Assembly: GCA_002690705.1 (NCBI GenBank)
Contig: NZFO01000008.1
Coordinates: 3,160-67,159, forward strand
From: Magnetovibrio sp.
Lineage (GTDB): Bacteria; Pseudomonadota; Alphaproteobacteria; Rhodospirillales; Casp-alpha2
DNA length: 64,000 bases
Direction of reading: 5' to 3'
Part shown: positions 35,710-45,124 of the stretch, in pieces
Layout of the letters: each line of letters starts with the position of its first letter
How positions within the stretch are numbered: the first letter of the stretch is position 1
Program-made: the position numbers and the translations under genes
The notes under the pieces: model-generated
The model's input: the letters and a program-made list of their open reading frames with translations, nothing else
Told to the model about the DNA's origin: nothing
Database searches by the model: none

Positions 35710-36753
35710 TTAACTACCGTTCTGGTCATAGTTATTTTCCCAATAGTAGTCTTTCCAGCTCGACGGCATGCTTTTAATAGCCTTAATCGAGTGCATAAAC
35801 TTAGCGAATTGCATTGTCCGTTGTGGCTCCAAATTATAATGCATTTCTTTTAAGTTTGTTACCATGCCCTCAATATCTTCAAGCTTCAGTTTTGATTTTG
35901 TAAAACGCTTATAAAGGCCAGCAGCATCTTTCTTGTTATCGTTAATCCATTTAATGGCCTTACGATAAGACTGCCAAACACACTTGTACGTTTTTGGGTT
36001 GGATGTTTTAAACTTTTCCGTATTGTACATGGCCACCACGGAGTGCTCGCCGCCCAATACGTCATAAGATGTTAGCACATTGTGGACCTTTCCACTTTTC
36101 AACTCCGCGTATGAGGTTGGCAGTGTTGCAAAGTGGCTTTTTACCGATTGGCCGCCGGCCAATAATGCGGCCATTGCCGACGGATGCTTCATAGATACTG
36201 TTAATGGATCTAACTTGTAAGCATCTTTCGCGCCCCATTTTTTGGCCGCTGCCATTTGCAAAACCACCGCCTGAATGGAGACCTTTACAGAAGGAGTTGC
36301 GATTTTATGGTCACTAATACCAACATAATCTTCCAGCTTTTTAATGCGCTTATCGTTTGTATTTAGCTTCAACGGCATTGCTGACAATGATGTCATAGCG
36401 CGGACATTCAAACGACCTTTTGTTTTATCCCACATTTTCAGAAGTGGGCCTATACCACCGGCAGCAAAATCAACATTATTTGATAGCAAGGCTTGGTTTA
36501 CGGCAGCACCGCCGGAAAACTTGTACATTTTAACCTTCGGGCTCGCCATTCCTGCATCCTTCGCGCAGGCTTGGACATACTTTTTATCCACAACTACGTG
36601 CATAGGCAAATAAAGCAGGCCGAATTGTTGGGCAAAGCGAACTTCATTCACTTCAGCCTTCGCGGGCAGAGCACCACTTAATGCCATGGCGGAGGCAAAC
36701 AACCCACCCATAGCCGCTGCACATAATTTACTTCTAATTACAGTCTCAAACAT
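35710..36753 (-). CDS. NitT/TauT-type ABC transporter substrate-binding protein
   Basis: A 347-residue exported binding protein and first gene of the operon. The signal peptide covers about residues 1-33 (cleavage after AKA). The mature part has VRFAQQFGLLYLPMHVV, the GGAAVNQALLSNNVDFAAGG loop, and the two-lobe architecture of TauA/SsuA/NMT1-like proteins. It delivers a small anionic compound to the permeases at 33084-34861. It is read divergently from the LysR gene, which probably controls the operon. Confidence 0.87.
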   Translation of the reverse strand: MFETVIRSKLCAAAMGGLFASAMALSGALPAKAEVNEVRFAQQFGLLYLPMHVVVDKKYVQACAKDAGMASPKVKMYKFSGGAAVNQALLSNNVDFAAGGIGPLLKMWDKTKGRLNVRAMTSLSAMPLKLNTNDKRIKKLEDYVGISDHKIATPSVKVSIQAVVLQMAAAKKWGAKDAYKLDPLTVSMKHPSAMAALLAGGQSVKSHFATLPTSYAELKSGKVHNVLTSYDVLGGEHSVVAMYNTEKFKTSNPKTYKCVWQSYRKAIKWINDNKKDAAGLYKRFTKSKLKLEDIEGMVTNLKEMHYNLEPQRTMQFAKFMHSIKAIKSMPSSWKDYYWENNYDQNGS

Positions 36754-37044
36754 ACCTATTAATCCTCCCTATGTTTGGTTCGTAATCCGGCTCTCACTCC
36801 GTCCGGATTTTGAAAGTTTCTTATCAATGGGTCAGTAATGCAAATCTAAATTTAAAGTGATATAATCCGATCTACGACTGGGCACACATATAATTCATTA
36901 ATTTCTGGCCATGCCGAATAGTAAAGATACCTCAATAGCAATCTATTATCCCTATAAGATTTTTTAATAAAAGGAAAAAAAATTTATAAATTTATTAAAT
37001 TTTATTTATAATGTTGCCCTGTTCTAATTTGTTGCATTTAATTT
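36754..37044. promoter_or_regulatory. Divergent control region of the ABC operon and LysR gene
   Basis: A 291-base AT-rich gap between two divergent starts. It includes a perfect 14-base palindrome AAATTTATAAATTT at 36980-36993 and a TATAAT at 37007-37012 that may be the -10 for the LysR gene. LysR regulators commonly bind such regions; the exact operator is not determined. Confidence 0.45.
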
Positions 37045-37938
37045 ATGTCTATTCGCAGGATACGCACCCTTATTGCAGTCGCTGAACAAGGTAGTTTTGG
37101 ACTGGCTGCAGAAGCTGTAGCAATCTCACAAGCTGCCGTCAGCTTGCAAATGAAATCTTTAGAGGACGAGTTGAACGTCGTTTTATTTGATCGTAGCAAA
37201 CGCCCACCAGCGCTAAATGCTGAGGGGCTTGAACTGGTTGAACGAGCGCGGGAGACTATTGTCGTGTACGACCTAATGATGAACGCAATTCCCAGTGACA
37301 AAATCTATAATGGCGAACTATCGATAGGTGCAATGCCAACAACAATGACCGGCGTTATCCCCAAGGTAGTGAGCGCACTGCGCAGTATTTATCCAGAACT
37401 TCGAGTTCACCTCGTGCCAAACCACGCCCGTGAACAAATACCAGAATTGGAGCGTGGACAACTGGACACCGTAATTGTCACTCAACCCCCTCGTATTCCC
37501 GATCACTTAATTTATCGTCCATTTGCAGTCGAGCCTTTAATCCTATTAGCACCCCCAGATAGTCCTGATGGATCGGTGCGTGAGCTTCTAAAAAAATTTC
37601 CTTTTATCCGCTTGCCCCGAGACCAATGGGTCGGCCAACTGATTGACGATTGGCTCCGAAAACAAAGTATCAAAGTAAACGACTTGATGGAGCTGGATAC
37701 GATTGAATCGATTTCCAACATGGTTTATTTTAATCTCGGGGTGACAATAGTTCCAGCACCATGTGTTCTGCCGCCCAACCCTCTTCCACTCAAGCGTATC
37801 ACTCTGGGGCTGAACCCCCCCGAGAGAGTATTAGGCCTGCTAACTCGCAGAGACAGCTCAAAAACTCGCCTCGTAGACGTGCTGTATGAGCAATTGGTGG
37901 AGTTAGTAGAGACCGAACAACAAAATTTTGACGAATAA
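37045..37938 (+). CDS. LysR-family transcriptional regulator
   Basis: A 297-residue regulator with N-terminal winged helix-turn-helix (RTLIAVAEQGSFGLAAEAVA... QAAVSLQMKSLEDEL, about residues 6-43) and a C-terminal effector-binding domain from about residue 90. Divergence from the NitT/TauT-type operon suggests it controls uptake and dioxygenase genes, and perhaps the downstream hydrolase. The effector is unknown. Its stop lies 22 bases before the next start. Confidence 0.87.
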   Translation: MSIRRIRTLIAVAEQGSFGLAAEAVAISQAAVSLQMKSLEDELNVVLFDRSKRPPALNAEGLELVERARETIVVYDLMMNAIPSDKIYNGELSIGAMPTTMTGVIPKVVSALRSIYPELRVHLVPNHAREQIPELERGQLDTVIVTQPPRIPDHLIYRPFAVEPLILLAPPDSPDGSVRELLKKFPFIRLPRDQWVGQLIDDWLRKQSIKVNDLMELDTIESISNMVYFNLGVTIVPAPCVLPPNPLPLKRITLGLNPPERVLGLLTRRDSSKTRLVDVLYEQLVELVETEQQNFDE

Positions 37939-37960
37939 GCAAAAGTACGGAGTTTCCGCC

Positions 37961-38869
37961 ATGAAAATCACTATTTTGGGTACCGGCACGCCCGCGCCCT
38001 CAATAAAGCGAGCTTGCTCTGGCTATATGATTGAAACTGGGGATGATTTAATCATCATGGATCACGGTCCTGATTCTCATCGCCGATTGCTTGAGAGCGG
38101 CAAACGAGCAACAGATGTAACCCATGCTTTCTTCACTCACCTCCACTACGATCACTGTCTGGATTACGCTCGGCTTGTTCTGCAACGCTGGGATATGGGC
38201 GCCGGAAAAATACCGGAACTCAAAGTTTATGGCCCTCCACCAATCGCTCTCATGACGGAACGTCTTTTTGGCGATGATGGTGTTTACGGTCCAGACCTGT
38301 CAGCTCGCGTCAATCACCGTTTAAGCCTTGACATATATGAGTTACGGGGGGGCAAGCTACCGCGTGCCAAGCCAGCGCCAGAGGTTTTGGAGATTAATCC
38401 CGGCGATATCATTGACGAGAACGCTTGGCGAGTGACCGTCGCAGAGTCTTCACATGTACAACCCTACTTGCAATGCCACGCTTACAGATTGGACAGCGAT
38501 ATGGGTTCTATGTGTTACACTGGTGACTCTGGCTCTATCCATAAACCGGTGATTGAACTCGCCAAAGGTTGTGACGCGTTGATCCACATGACACACTTTG
38601 AAACAGGAACCGAGCCATCAGATCAGTACCGAGATGGCTGCGGTGGACACTTGGATGTCGCAGAGGTAGCCCAGCGGGCAGATGTAGACACCTTAATACT
38701 CACCCACGTTCTGCAACATATTGACCAACCTGGCATTCGTGAGCGGTTAATAGCTGAGGTCTCCAATATTTTTACAGGTGAGGTGATATGGGCTGAAGAT
38801 TTAATGGAAATTCCGATTGGCTCGGCGACCAAGCTCTCACGGAATAAAAAGGTCAGAGGAGAGTGGTAA
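37961..38869 (+). CDS. Metallo-beta-lactamase-fold hydrolase
   Basis: A 302-residue binuclear-metal hydrolase of the RNase Z/arylsulfatase-like branch. It begins KITILGTGTPAPS and carries the metal motif THLHYDHCLDY, a further Asp in CYTGDSGS, and a distal His in LILTHVLQH. The first ATG in good context is 37961; an upstream in-frame start at 37928 would overlap the LysR gene. It follows LysR by 22 bases, so it may belong to the same catabolic unit, hydrolysing an ester, lactone or similar bond. Confidence 0.8.
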   Translation: MKITILGTGTPAPSIKRACSGYMIETGDDLIIMDHGPDSHRRLLESGKRATDVTHAFFTHLHYDHCLDYARLVLQRWDMGAGKIPELKVYGPPPIALMTERLFGDDGVYGPDLSARVNHRLSLDIYELRGGKLPRAKPAPEVLEINPGDIIDENAWRVTVAESSHVQPYLQCHAYRLDSDMGSMCYTGDSGSIHKPVIELAKGCDALIHMTHFETGTEPSDQYRDGCGGHLDVAEVAQRADVDTLILTHVLQHIDQPGIRERLIAEVSNIFTGEVIWAEDLMEIPIGSATKLSRNKKVRGEW

Positions 38870-39014
38870 ATGTACAGGAAAATTACAAACCATGACGGAG
38901 ACAATTATCGTCTCGGTCTGTCAAAAAGACTATCTCTAGTGACAGGGGATTGCCTCGAGGCCCTATGAGTTGTAAGTGTGAAAGTAGACTATACTGCAAT
39001 AATACAGACTGACC

Positions 39015-39980
39015 ATGATCGATATTAATATTATTCACGAAACTGCCGGGCGTCTGATGGCAAAAGCTGCTATCGAAATTCCAGATGATTATCATGCAGG
39101 CTTAAAAAAGGCGGCATCACAGGAAGATGGCGATTTGGCCTCGTTCGTCCTTGAAGCCATGCTCCAAAACTACGAAGCAGCAAAGGAAGATCGCCGTGCC
39201 ATGTGCGCAGATACGGGTGTGCCGCGTTGGTATGTGAAACTGGGCAACGAGGCGCACATTTTAGGCGGAGCCGTTGCGTTGGAGGACGTCCTGCGACGTG
39301 CTACCGCGGAAGCTACTCAGAATGTTCCACTTCGACCCAACCGAGTCCATCCCCTTTGGCGCACAGATCACAACAACAACTGCGGAATCAACGCACCTGA
39401 AATCGAGTATGCATTCGAACCAAATAGTGATTGGATCGACATCACCACCGTCCACAAAGGGGGCCTTTTTGGCACGGATTATCGGATGTTATTTCCGGGA
39501 GACGGAATTGATGGAATTAAACGATTTTTCATCGACAGTCTTGTGGCCTTCGGTAAGCGAGGGCTCGCTTGCCAGCCAGCTATTATCGGCGTAGGGCTCG
39601 GCGGCTCAAAGGATACGACCATGTTATTGGGTAAGCGCGCCGCATGTCTCCGCGTAGTTGGCGACAAAAATCCAGATCCAAAAGTTGCCGCACTTGAGGA
39701 TGAATTAGTTAAAATCGGCAACTCAATAGGCATGGGAGCCATGGGCTTCGTTGGAAACTCTATGGTGGTGGATTGTCACGTCGAGGTCGGCTATTGCCAT
39801 ACCGGCGGAATGCCCATGAGTGTCCACGCTTTTTGCCTATCCTCTAGGCGGGCAACAGCGCGCATCCACGCTGACGGCCGGGTCCAGGAGCGCACTGATC
39901 CCAAATGGTTCACCCCTTATATGAGACGGGAGACGGTTGAATGGCAAATGCCACCAGCGCCCTCAAAACAATCCGCCTGA
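39015..39980 (+). CDS. Class I fumarate hydratase/tartrate dehydratase, alpha subunit
   Basis: A 321-residue iron-sulfur dehydratase subunit. It has Cys in MCADTGVPRWYV, a second in NNNCGINAPE, GIGLGGSKDTTMLL-like catalytic loop and VDCHVEVGYCHTGG toward the end. It pairs with the next gene, which overlaps it by 40 bases. The enzyme adds or removes water from fumarate/malate-like acids; two-subunit forms include L-tartrate dehydratase. Its position after the catabolic cluster suggests a role in processing a hydroxyacid intermediate rather than the main TCA fumarase. Confidence 0.83.
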   Translation: MIDINIIHETAGRLMAKAAIEIPDDYHAGLKKAASQEDGDLASFVLEAMLQNYEAAKEDRRAMCADTGVPRWYVKLGNEAHILGGAVALEDVLRRATAEATQNVPLRPNRVHPLWRTDHNNNCGINAPEIEYAFEPNSDWIDITTVHKGGLFGTDYRMLFPGDGIDGIKRFFIDSLVAFGKRGLACQPAIIGVGLGGSKDTTMLLGKRAACLRVVGDKNPDPKVAALEDELVKIGNSIGMGAMGFVGNSMVVDCHVEVGYCHTGGMPMSVHAFCLSSRRATARIHADGRVQERTDPKWFTPYMRRETVEWQMPPAPSKQSA

Positions 39981-40621
39981 GCACTAATCCGAGCCCAACT
40001 GCACTGCGTTCACTAGAAATTGGCAATATCGTTTACTTGGATGGCGTCGTCTATACAGGCCGAGAGGGAGTTTACACTAAGGTTATCGAGAAGGGGGCTA
40101 CAATACCACTTAAACTGCCTAGCTTAAGCGCTACCAACTTTCATTGTTCACCTGCCGCCGCTGTCAACACAGACGGTAGTTATAATTTGCGCGCCGTTAC
40201 GGCGACAGCATCTTTTAGATTTTCCAAATGGTTAGAAAAATGGTTTGAATTATCTGGTGCCAAATTGATTATCGGTAAAGGCGGTATGTCGGGTAAAGAC
40301 TATCGCAATATTTTTGTGCCTAATGGTGCAATATATCTCACAACGGTCGGATACGGCACAGGGGCTCTTCTTGGACGCGGTGTTAAAAATGTTCTCGATG
40401 CCGTCTGGTTGGACGATCTTGGCATTGCCCAAGCCATGTGGGTATTAGAGGTGCAGAATTTTGGTCCTTTCATTGTCGATAGCGATCTCGACGGAAATTC
40501 CCTTTTTGAGCGAGAAAACAAGCGTATTTCTCAAGGCTTAGATCGTGTGTACGAAGGTACCAAATCTCCAATCTTAAAGCGCTACGGCGAGACAGACGAC
40601 CGAAACGACGAGGTGATATGA
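39941..40621 (+). CDS. Class I fumarate hydratase/tartrate dehydratase, beta subunit
   Basis: A 226-residue partner carrying the swivelling domain. Family segments are GNIVYLDGVVYTGREGVY, ASFRFSKWLEKWFE, LIIGKGGMSGKDY and LGIAQAMWVLEVQNFGPFIV. The start ATG lies 40 bases inside the alpha gene, so translation is coupled. No third gene follows closely. Confidence 0.82.
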   Translation: MANATSALKTIRLSTNPSPTALRSLEIGNIVYLDGVVYTGREGVYTKVIEKGATIPLKLPSLSATNFHCSPAAAVNTDGSYNLRAVTATASFRFSKWLEKWFELSGAKLIIGKGGMSGKDYRNIFVPNGAIYLTTVGYGTGALLGRGVKNVLDAVWLDDLGIAQAMWVLEVQNFGPFIVDSDLDGNSLFERENKRISQGLDRVYEGTKSPILKRYGETDDRNDEVI

Positions 40622-40898
40622 AGGCTATTAAATCGAACCCGACTCCCAGACACGCTTTCCCCCTCAAACCATCTCCAATACAACTGTAAGCCAGAGTGCG
40701 ACGAGAACCCTTTCCCACATTGAGAAGCTTTCCAATGCCTCGATTGACCATTAAACCATTATAATAATTAATTTAATTTAGAAAGATTGCTTGTACGAAT
40801 CCATGTTCACAAACAAAGTTAAATTTCTAATCGACCGTGCTATGGTCAAAGCAGCCCCACTCGAAAAAAATAGAGACAAACCAAGGCGGTCAGTGAGC

Positions 40899-43235
40899 AT
40901 GCTAAAGTCTCTTAAAGCCATTCTAATTCCCATTTCATTTGTTTTTTTCCTTTTAATCGGCGGGGTCAAGGCCAAGGACAGCGTCACATTCAACGCACAG
41001 ATTGACAATTGGGACCGTGTTGTTGAAGAAATTTTTGTGCGCCTCGAGAGCAACCTTATAGGGCCCAAGGATGAAGACGCTCTGCGCGCAAGACTGAACT
41101 CGATTATAGATGCCGCAAAACAGGCTCGTTTTAAAGCTCTTCGCGAATCCAAAGAGGTTGAAAATCTGTTGGCCACACTCGGTTCTAAATTGGACTCAAT
41201 CCCAGAGTCAGATTCGGTCGCGGCTCGCCGAATATCAATGGAAGAAACTTTAGCGAAATTTCAGGGCCTGGCAAAACAAACAAAGCTAATTATCGTCAAG
41301 GGTAATCAAGCCTTGGGAGAAATTGGTGCCAGATCTAGAGAGCGTTTGAAAGCTCAGCTCTTCGATCAAACAACTACTCCTATCAATGCTGCTGCATGGT
41401 TTATTGCCGTTCCAGAGGCTTTGGACCTTGCCACTCAAACTTTTATAGTGGCACCTTTTGAATGGTGGCAAGAACTGGCCAAACAAGCTGAGATAAAGTC
41501 TACATTCATTCGTAATTTGCTCACTGCAATATTTATCGCTCTAGCCGGCTGGTTCGTAGGTAAAAGGTTGCGTAAGAATTATGGTCGGGTCCATGAATTA
41601 CAAAACCCAACGTATGCTCGTCGTGTCTTTGCTGGAGCGATAGAGGGCACTGGGCGGACGCTTGCCCCTATTCTATTTGTTATAATTTTAAGTTCCACAA
41701 CCCTACAAACGGAACTGGTTGGTGATACTTTAGCATCGGTGCTGCAAGGCGGAGCGCAAGCGTTAGTATTATTTTTATTCGGTTATGCACTTATTAATGC
41801 CGCTTTCACACCACGGCGTCCTGAGTGGCGCTTACTAAACTTTCAGTCAGAGGGAGCAAGGCTTCTTGTCCACCGGTTAAAACTTAACCTCGGGGTTTAT
41901 CTTTTTTTTGAGGGTATCAATGTTGCTTTCGCTTGGGCCGCACCATCGGTTGAGCTGAGATCGATTTCATCACTAATCTATACGCTGGTAATGGCACCGT
42001 TGCTTCTTTTACTGCTTTCTGGGCGCATTTGGGTTCAGAAAGGAGATTTGTCTATTGCGATATTCCCAAGGATTCGTTCTGTCACAAGAATAATCCTATT
42101 AGCATTGCCTCTGTTTGCAGCGCTGGGTTACTCAGGCCTTGCAAACTATCTGCTCAGTTCGCTCGTCTTGACCGCCTTGACCATGGCTGGGCTTGGCATG
42201 TTACGGGTCGTTGGACGTGAGACATTAGCCGTCGCATTCAGTGAGGACTATCGACTAGGCCGTATCCTTCGGGATCATCTAGCACTAAATGATGGTGGGG
42301 TAGACCAAGTGAGTTTTTGGCTCCGCACGTTATTTGATGGCGGGCTTTTTATTCTGGCAGGCTTAGCCCTTCTGCCCGTGTGGGGTTTTAGCGCCAGTGA
42401 AACGACAAAATCCGCTTCCAATCTTTTGAATGGAATTCAGATAGGCTCTTACACATTTTCCCTGATCGACATCATTTTCGGCTTATTGTTGTTCTCTTTA
42501 ATCATATCCGGAACACGGATCATTCAACGCGCTCTCGAAAGACATTTCCTTCCAAATTTATCGAGCGACAAGGGTGTGCGCGATGCTCTAAAAACCGGGG
42601 TCGGTTACGTGGGTTTTATAATTGCCGGATTAGTTGCTATTTCAGCCCTTGGGCTCGATCTCACCAACTTGGCGCTGATTGCAGGCGCGCTATCTGTCGG
42701 CTTGGGCTTTGGGTTACAGAACGTTGTCAGTAATTTTGTCTCGGGCCTTATCTTATTGGTCGAGCGACCCATCAAACCAGGAGATTGGGTTATCATTGGC
42801 GGTCACGAAGGTACCGTTAAAAAGGTCAATGTGCGCTCTACCGAGGTAGAGACTTTTCAACGTGCGAGCGTGATTATACCGAACGCTGATCTCATCGCGT
42901 CGCCTGTCATTAATTGGACCCATAAAAATATCTTGGGTCGAGTCGAGGTTTCTATCGGAGTAGCCTATGGTTCCAACCCCAAGGAGGTTGAGAAAATTTT
43001 GCTGGATTGCGCTAGGGCCCACACCAATATCCTAGAAAATCCTGAACCTCTCGTCTTATTCCAAGACTTCGGTGACAGCGCGCTTGTATTTGAGGTTCGC
43101 GGTTTCTTGTCAAACGTGTTACAGCGTATGCGGACCGCATCGGATCTGCGCCACTCTATTAACGAGGCGTTGACTGAAAAGGGCATAGAAATTCCATTCC
43201 CTCAACGCGTGGTCCAGATAAACCCTTCCTCTTAA
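40899..43235 (+). CDS. MscS-family mechanosensitive channel with DUF3772-like N-terminal domain
   Basis: A large inner-membrane channel protein (778 residues from ATG 40899). The signal-like segment LKAILIPISFVFFLLIGG is followed by a soluble helical domain (about residues 30-190) rich in coiled coil, resembling DUF3772, then many membrane spans. The C-terminal MscS core has the pore helix GALSVGLGFGLQNVVSNFVS and beta domain ERPIKPGDWVIIGGHEG. It protects against hypo-osmotic shock by releasing solutes. Upstream in-frame starts (TTG 40791, ATG 40803) would give a longer N-terminus without a clean signal peptide. Confidence 0.83.
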   Translation: MLKSLKAILIPISFVFFLLIGGVKAKDSVTFNAQIDNWDRVVEEIFVRLESNLIGPKDEDALRARLNSIIDAAKQARFKALRESKEVENLLATLGSKLDSIPESDSVAARRISMEETLAKFQGLAKQTKLIIVKGNQALGEIGARSRERLKAQLFDQTTTPINAAAWFIAVPEALDLATQTFIVAPFEWWQELAKQAEIKSTFIRNLLTAIFIALAGWFVGKRLRKNYGRVHELQNPTYARRVFAGAIEGTGRTLAPILFVIILSSTTLQTELVGDTLASVLQGGAQALVLFLFGYALINAAFTPRRPEWRLLNFQSEGARLLVHRLKLNLGVYLFFEGINVAFAWAAPSVELRSISSLIYTLVMAPLLLLLLSGRIWVQKGDLSIAIFPRIRSVTRIILLALPLFAALGYSGLANYLLSSLVLTALTMAGLGMLRVVGRETLAVAFSEDYRLGRILRDHLALNDGGVDQVSFWLRTLFDGGLFILAGLALLPVWGFSASETTKSASNLLNGIQIGSYTFSLIDIIFGLLLFSLIISGTRIIQRALERHFLPNLSSDKGVRDALKTGVGYVGFIIAGLVAISALGLDLTNLALIAGALSVGLGFGLQNVVSNFVSGLILLVERPIKPGDWVIIGGHEGTVKKVNVRSTEVETFQRASVIIPNADLIASPVINWTHKNILGRVEVSIGVAYGSNPKEVEKILLDCARAHTNILENPEPLVLFQDFGDSALVFEVRGFLSNVLQRMRTASDLRHSINEALTEKGIEIPFPQRVVQINPSS

Positions 43236-43575
43236 CACGCTCAAGGGCTATGCCTCTTCAGATAGCGAAACAACATACATTATTACCAGTATTATAAATC
43301 AAATTTTTAAATACACATAAGATGATGTGCGCCAAGCTCGAACCCGGAACATGACCAACATACCGCAATCACAAATTAAAAGAGACCGTTCAGCTCAGCG
43401 CCGAGAAGTTGAACATCTAAGGGATGCAAAGTCACCGGTTATATAATTGGCAATTTGTTTCGTATTCGCAAAAATTTAAGACCAATAGATCGCTATTCTT
43501 TTGTTACTTTATACCGTGCTGTTCCCGTAAGGTAGGGGCTTGTTTGACAAATAAACGGTCTTTAAAAGGTTGCTC
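43236..43575. other. Intergenic region
   Basis: No gene is recognised between the channel and tsaE. Promoter elements for the tsaE-addA block should lie here, but none was chosen with confidence. Confidence 0.35.
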
Positions 43576-44076
43576 ATGATATGCTGCAAGTCAAATGCTG
43601 TATTACCACTCGACTTAGCCAATGAACAAGCGACAAGGGCTTTTGGCAAACGTATTGCTCAGGCGTCCCGACTTGGCGACGTTATTACCCTTGTGGGGGA
43701 CTTAGGCATTGGAAAGACTGTCTTTGCCCGTGCTTTCATACAGGCATCTACACATGCCGATGAAGAAGTTCTTAGTCCAACCTTTACGTTACTGCAAATT
43801 TATGAAGGCGAAAAGATGAAGATTTACCACTTTGATCTTTTTCGTTTACAGCATGCAGAGGAAGCCGTGGAGCTCGGCATCGAAGATGCCTTAGTAGAGG
43901 GTATATCTTTGATTGAGTGGCCAGAAAAAATTGGCATATTTTTGCCAAATAACCGTCTCGAGATTACATTCACACAAGGGCGAAAACCTGACCAGCGTAA
44001 GGTAAGTCTTGTTGGTCACGGATACTGGTCAGCCAAACTCAGAGAGTTTAACAGCGATGATACAACCCATGTCTAG
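43576..44076 (+). CDS. tsaE: tRNA t6A biosynthesis ATPase TsaE
   Basis: A 166-residue ATPase that works with TsaB, TsaC and TsaD to make threonylcarbamoyladenosine at position 37 of ANN-decoding tRNAs. Walker A is GDLGIGKT near residue 45; FTLLQIYEG and HFDLFRLQHAEEA are family hallmarks, followed by EDALVEGISLIEWPEKI. The start at ATG 43576 follows AAAAGG. It overlaps the amgK-type gene, a familiar neighbour in alphaproteobacteria. Confidence 0.9.
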   Translation: MICCKSNAVLPLDLANEQATRAFGKRIAQASRLGDVITLVGDLGIGKTVFARAFIQASTHADEEVLSPTFTLLQIYEGEKMKIYHFDLFRLQHAEEAVELGIEDALVEGISLIEWPEKIGIFLPNNRLEITFTQGRKPDQRKVSLVGHGYWSAKLREFNSDDTTHV

Positions 44077-45124
44077 CCAGAGTCGATCCAAGAGCATGGC
44101 GGATTTTTTAACCCAACATGGCTGGAAGTATGAAGACGCCATACCACTAGCTAATGATGCGTCCTTTCGGCACTACTTCCGTTTAAAAAATGGTGCGCAC
44201 GGTGCAGTCCTGATGGATGCCCCGCCACCGAGAGAGAAAATACTGCCATTTGTCAGCATCGCAAGACACCTAAAAACACTCGGGTATTCAGCACCGGACA
44301 TCCTTGCAAAAGATGCTATAAATGGTTTTCTTCTCTTAGAAGATTTTGGCGACCAGACCTTTGCACGGGTTTTAAGTGAGTCAGGGGCTGAAGACTTTAT
44401 CGAACGAGAACGACATCTGTACTCCTTGGCTATAGACTTGCTTGCCGATTTACACGCAAAACCCACGAGCCAAACGGTGCCAAATTACCTTCCCCTTTAT
44501 AATACCGAGCGTCTAGTCAATGAAGTTTTGTTATTAACCGACTGGTTTATTCCGTCATTAACTGGGAAACAGGTCAGCCCCGCTGCACGTAAAGATTATG
44601 TGGCCAGGTGGGAGGCGGTAACAAATCAACTTGACCGAAGCGCAGTAACATTAGTATTGCGCGATTTCCATATCGACAATTTAATGTATCTTCATGAAAA
44701 TTTCGGTCTGCAACGCTGTGGGCTTCTCGATTTTCAAGACGCTTTGTGCGGTCATCCAGCCTATGATTTAATGTCCTTACTCGAAGATGCGAGGAGAGAT
44801 ATAGCGCCAGAATTACAAGCAGATATGTTAAAACGCTATATGACAGCAATGCCTGATTTAAGTCATCCCGGACCAGCGCAAGATAAATTTTTAAATGCAT
44901 TTTTTATATTGGCTGCGCAAAGACACGCAAAAGTTATTGGCATATTTACACGTCTTTCAAAACGGGATGGGAAAAACAGCTATATGGTTCACCTCCCCAG
45001 AGTGTGGGAGTTATTGGAGAGCTCACTGGGGCATCCTCTGCTTGAACCCGTAGAATCTTGGATAAATATCAACGTGGCAAAAGAGTTGCGAATACAAATA
45101 AAAACAAGAGCTTGGAGTGCATGA
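44057..45124 (+). CDS. amgK: Aminoglycoside-phosphotransferase-fold sugar kinase AmgK
   Basis: A 355-residue kinase of the APH fold. The catalytic loop is LRDFHIDNLMYL (Asp and Asn) and the metal-binding LLDFQDALCG follows. AmgK phosphorylates the anomeric position of N-acetylmuramate/N-acetylglucosamine in cell-wall recycling, feeding MurU, the next gene. The ATG at 44057 overlaps tsaE by 20 bases; ATG 44069 is an alternative. The stop overlaps the murU start (ATGA). Confidence 0.86.
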   Translation: MIQPMSSQSRSKSMADFLTQHGWKYEDAIPLANDASFRHYFRLKNGAHGAVLMDAPPPREKILPFVSIARHLKTLGYSAPDILAKDAINGFLLLEDFGDQTFARVLSESGAEDFIERERHLYSLAIDLLADLHAKPTSQTVPNYLPLYNTERLVNEVLLLTDWFIPSLTGKQVSPAARKDYVARWEAVTNQLDRSAVTLVLRDFHIDNLMYLHENFGLQRCGLLDFQDALCGHPAYDLMSLLEDARRDIAPELQADMLKRYMTAMPDLSHPGPAQDKFLNAFFILAAQRHAKVIGIFTRLSKRDGKNSYMVHLPRVWELLESSLGHPLLEPVESWININVAKELRIQIKTRAWSA

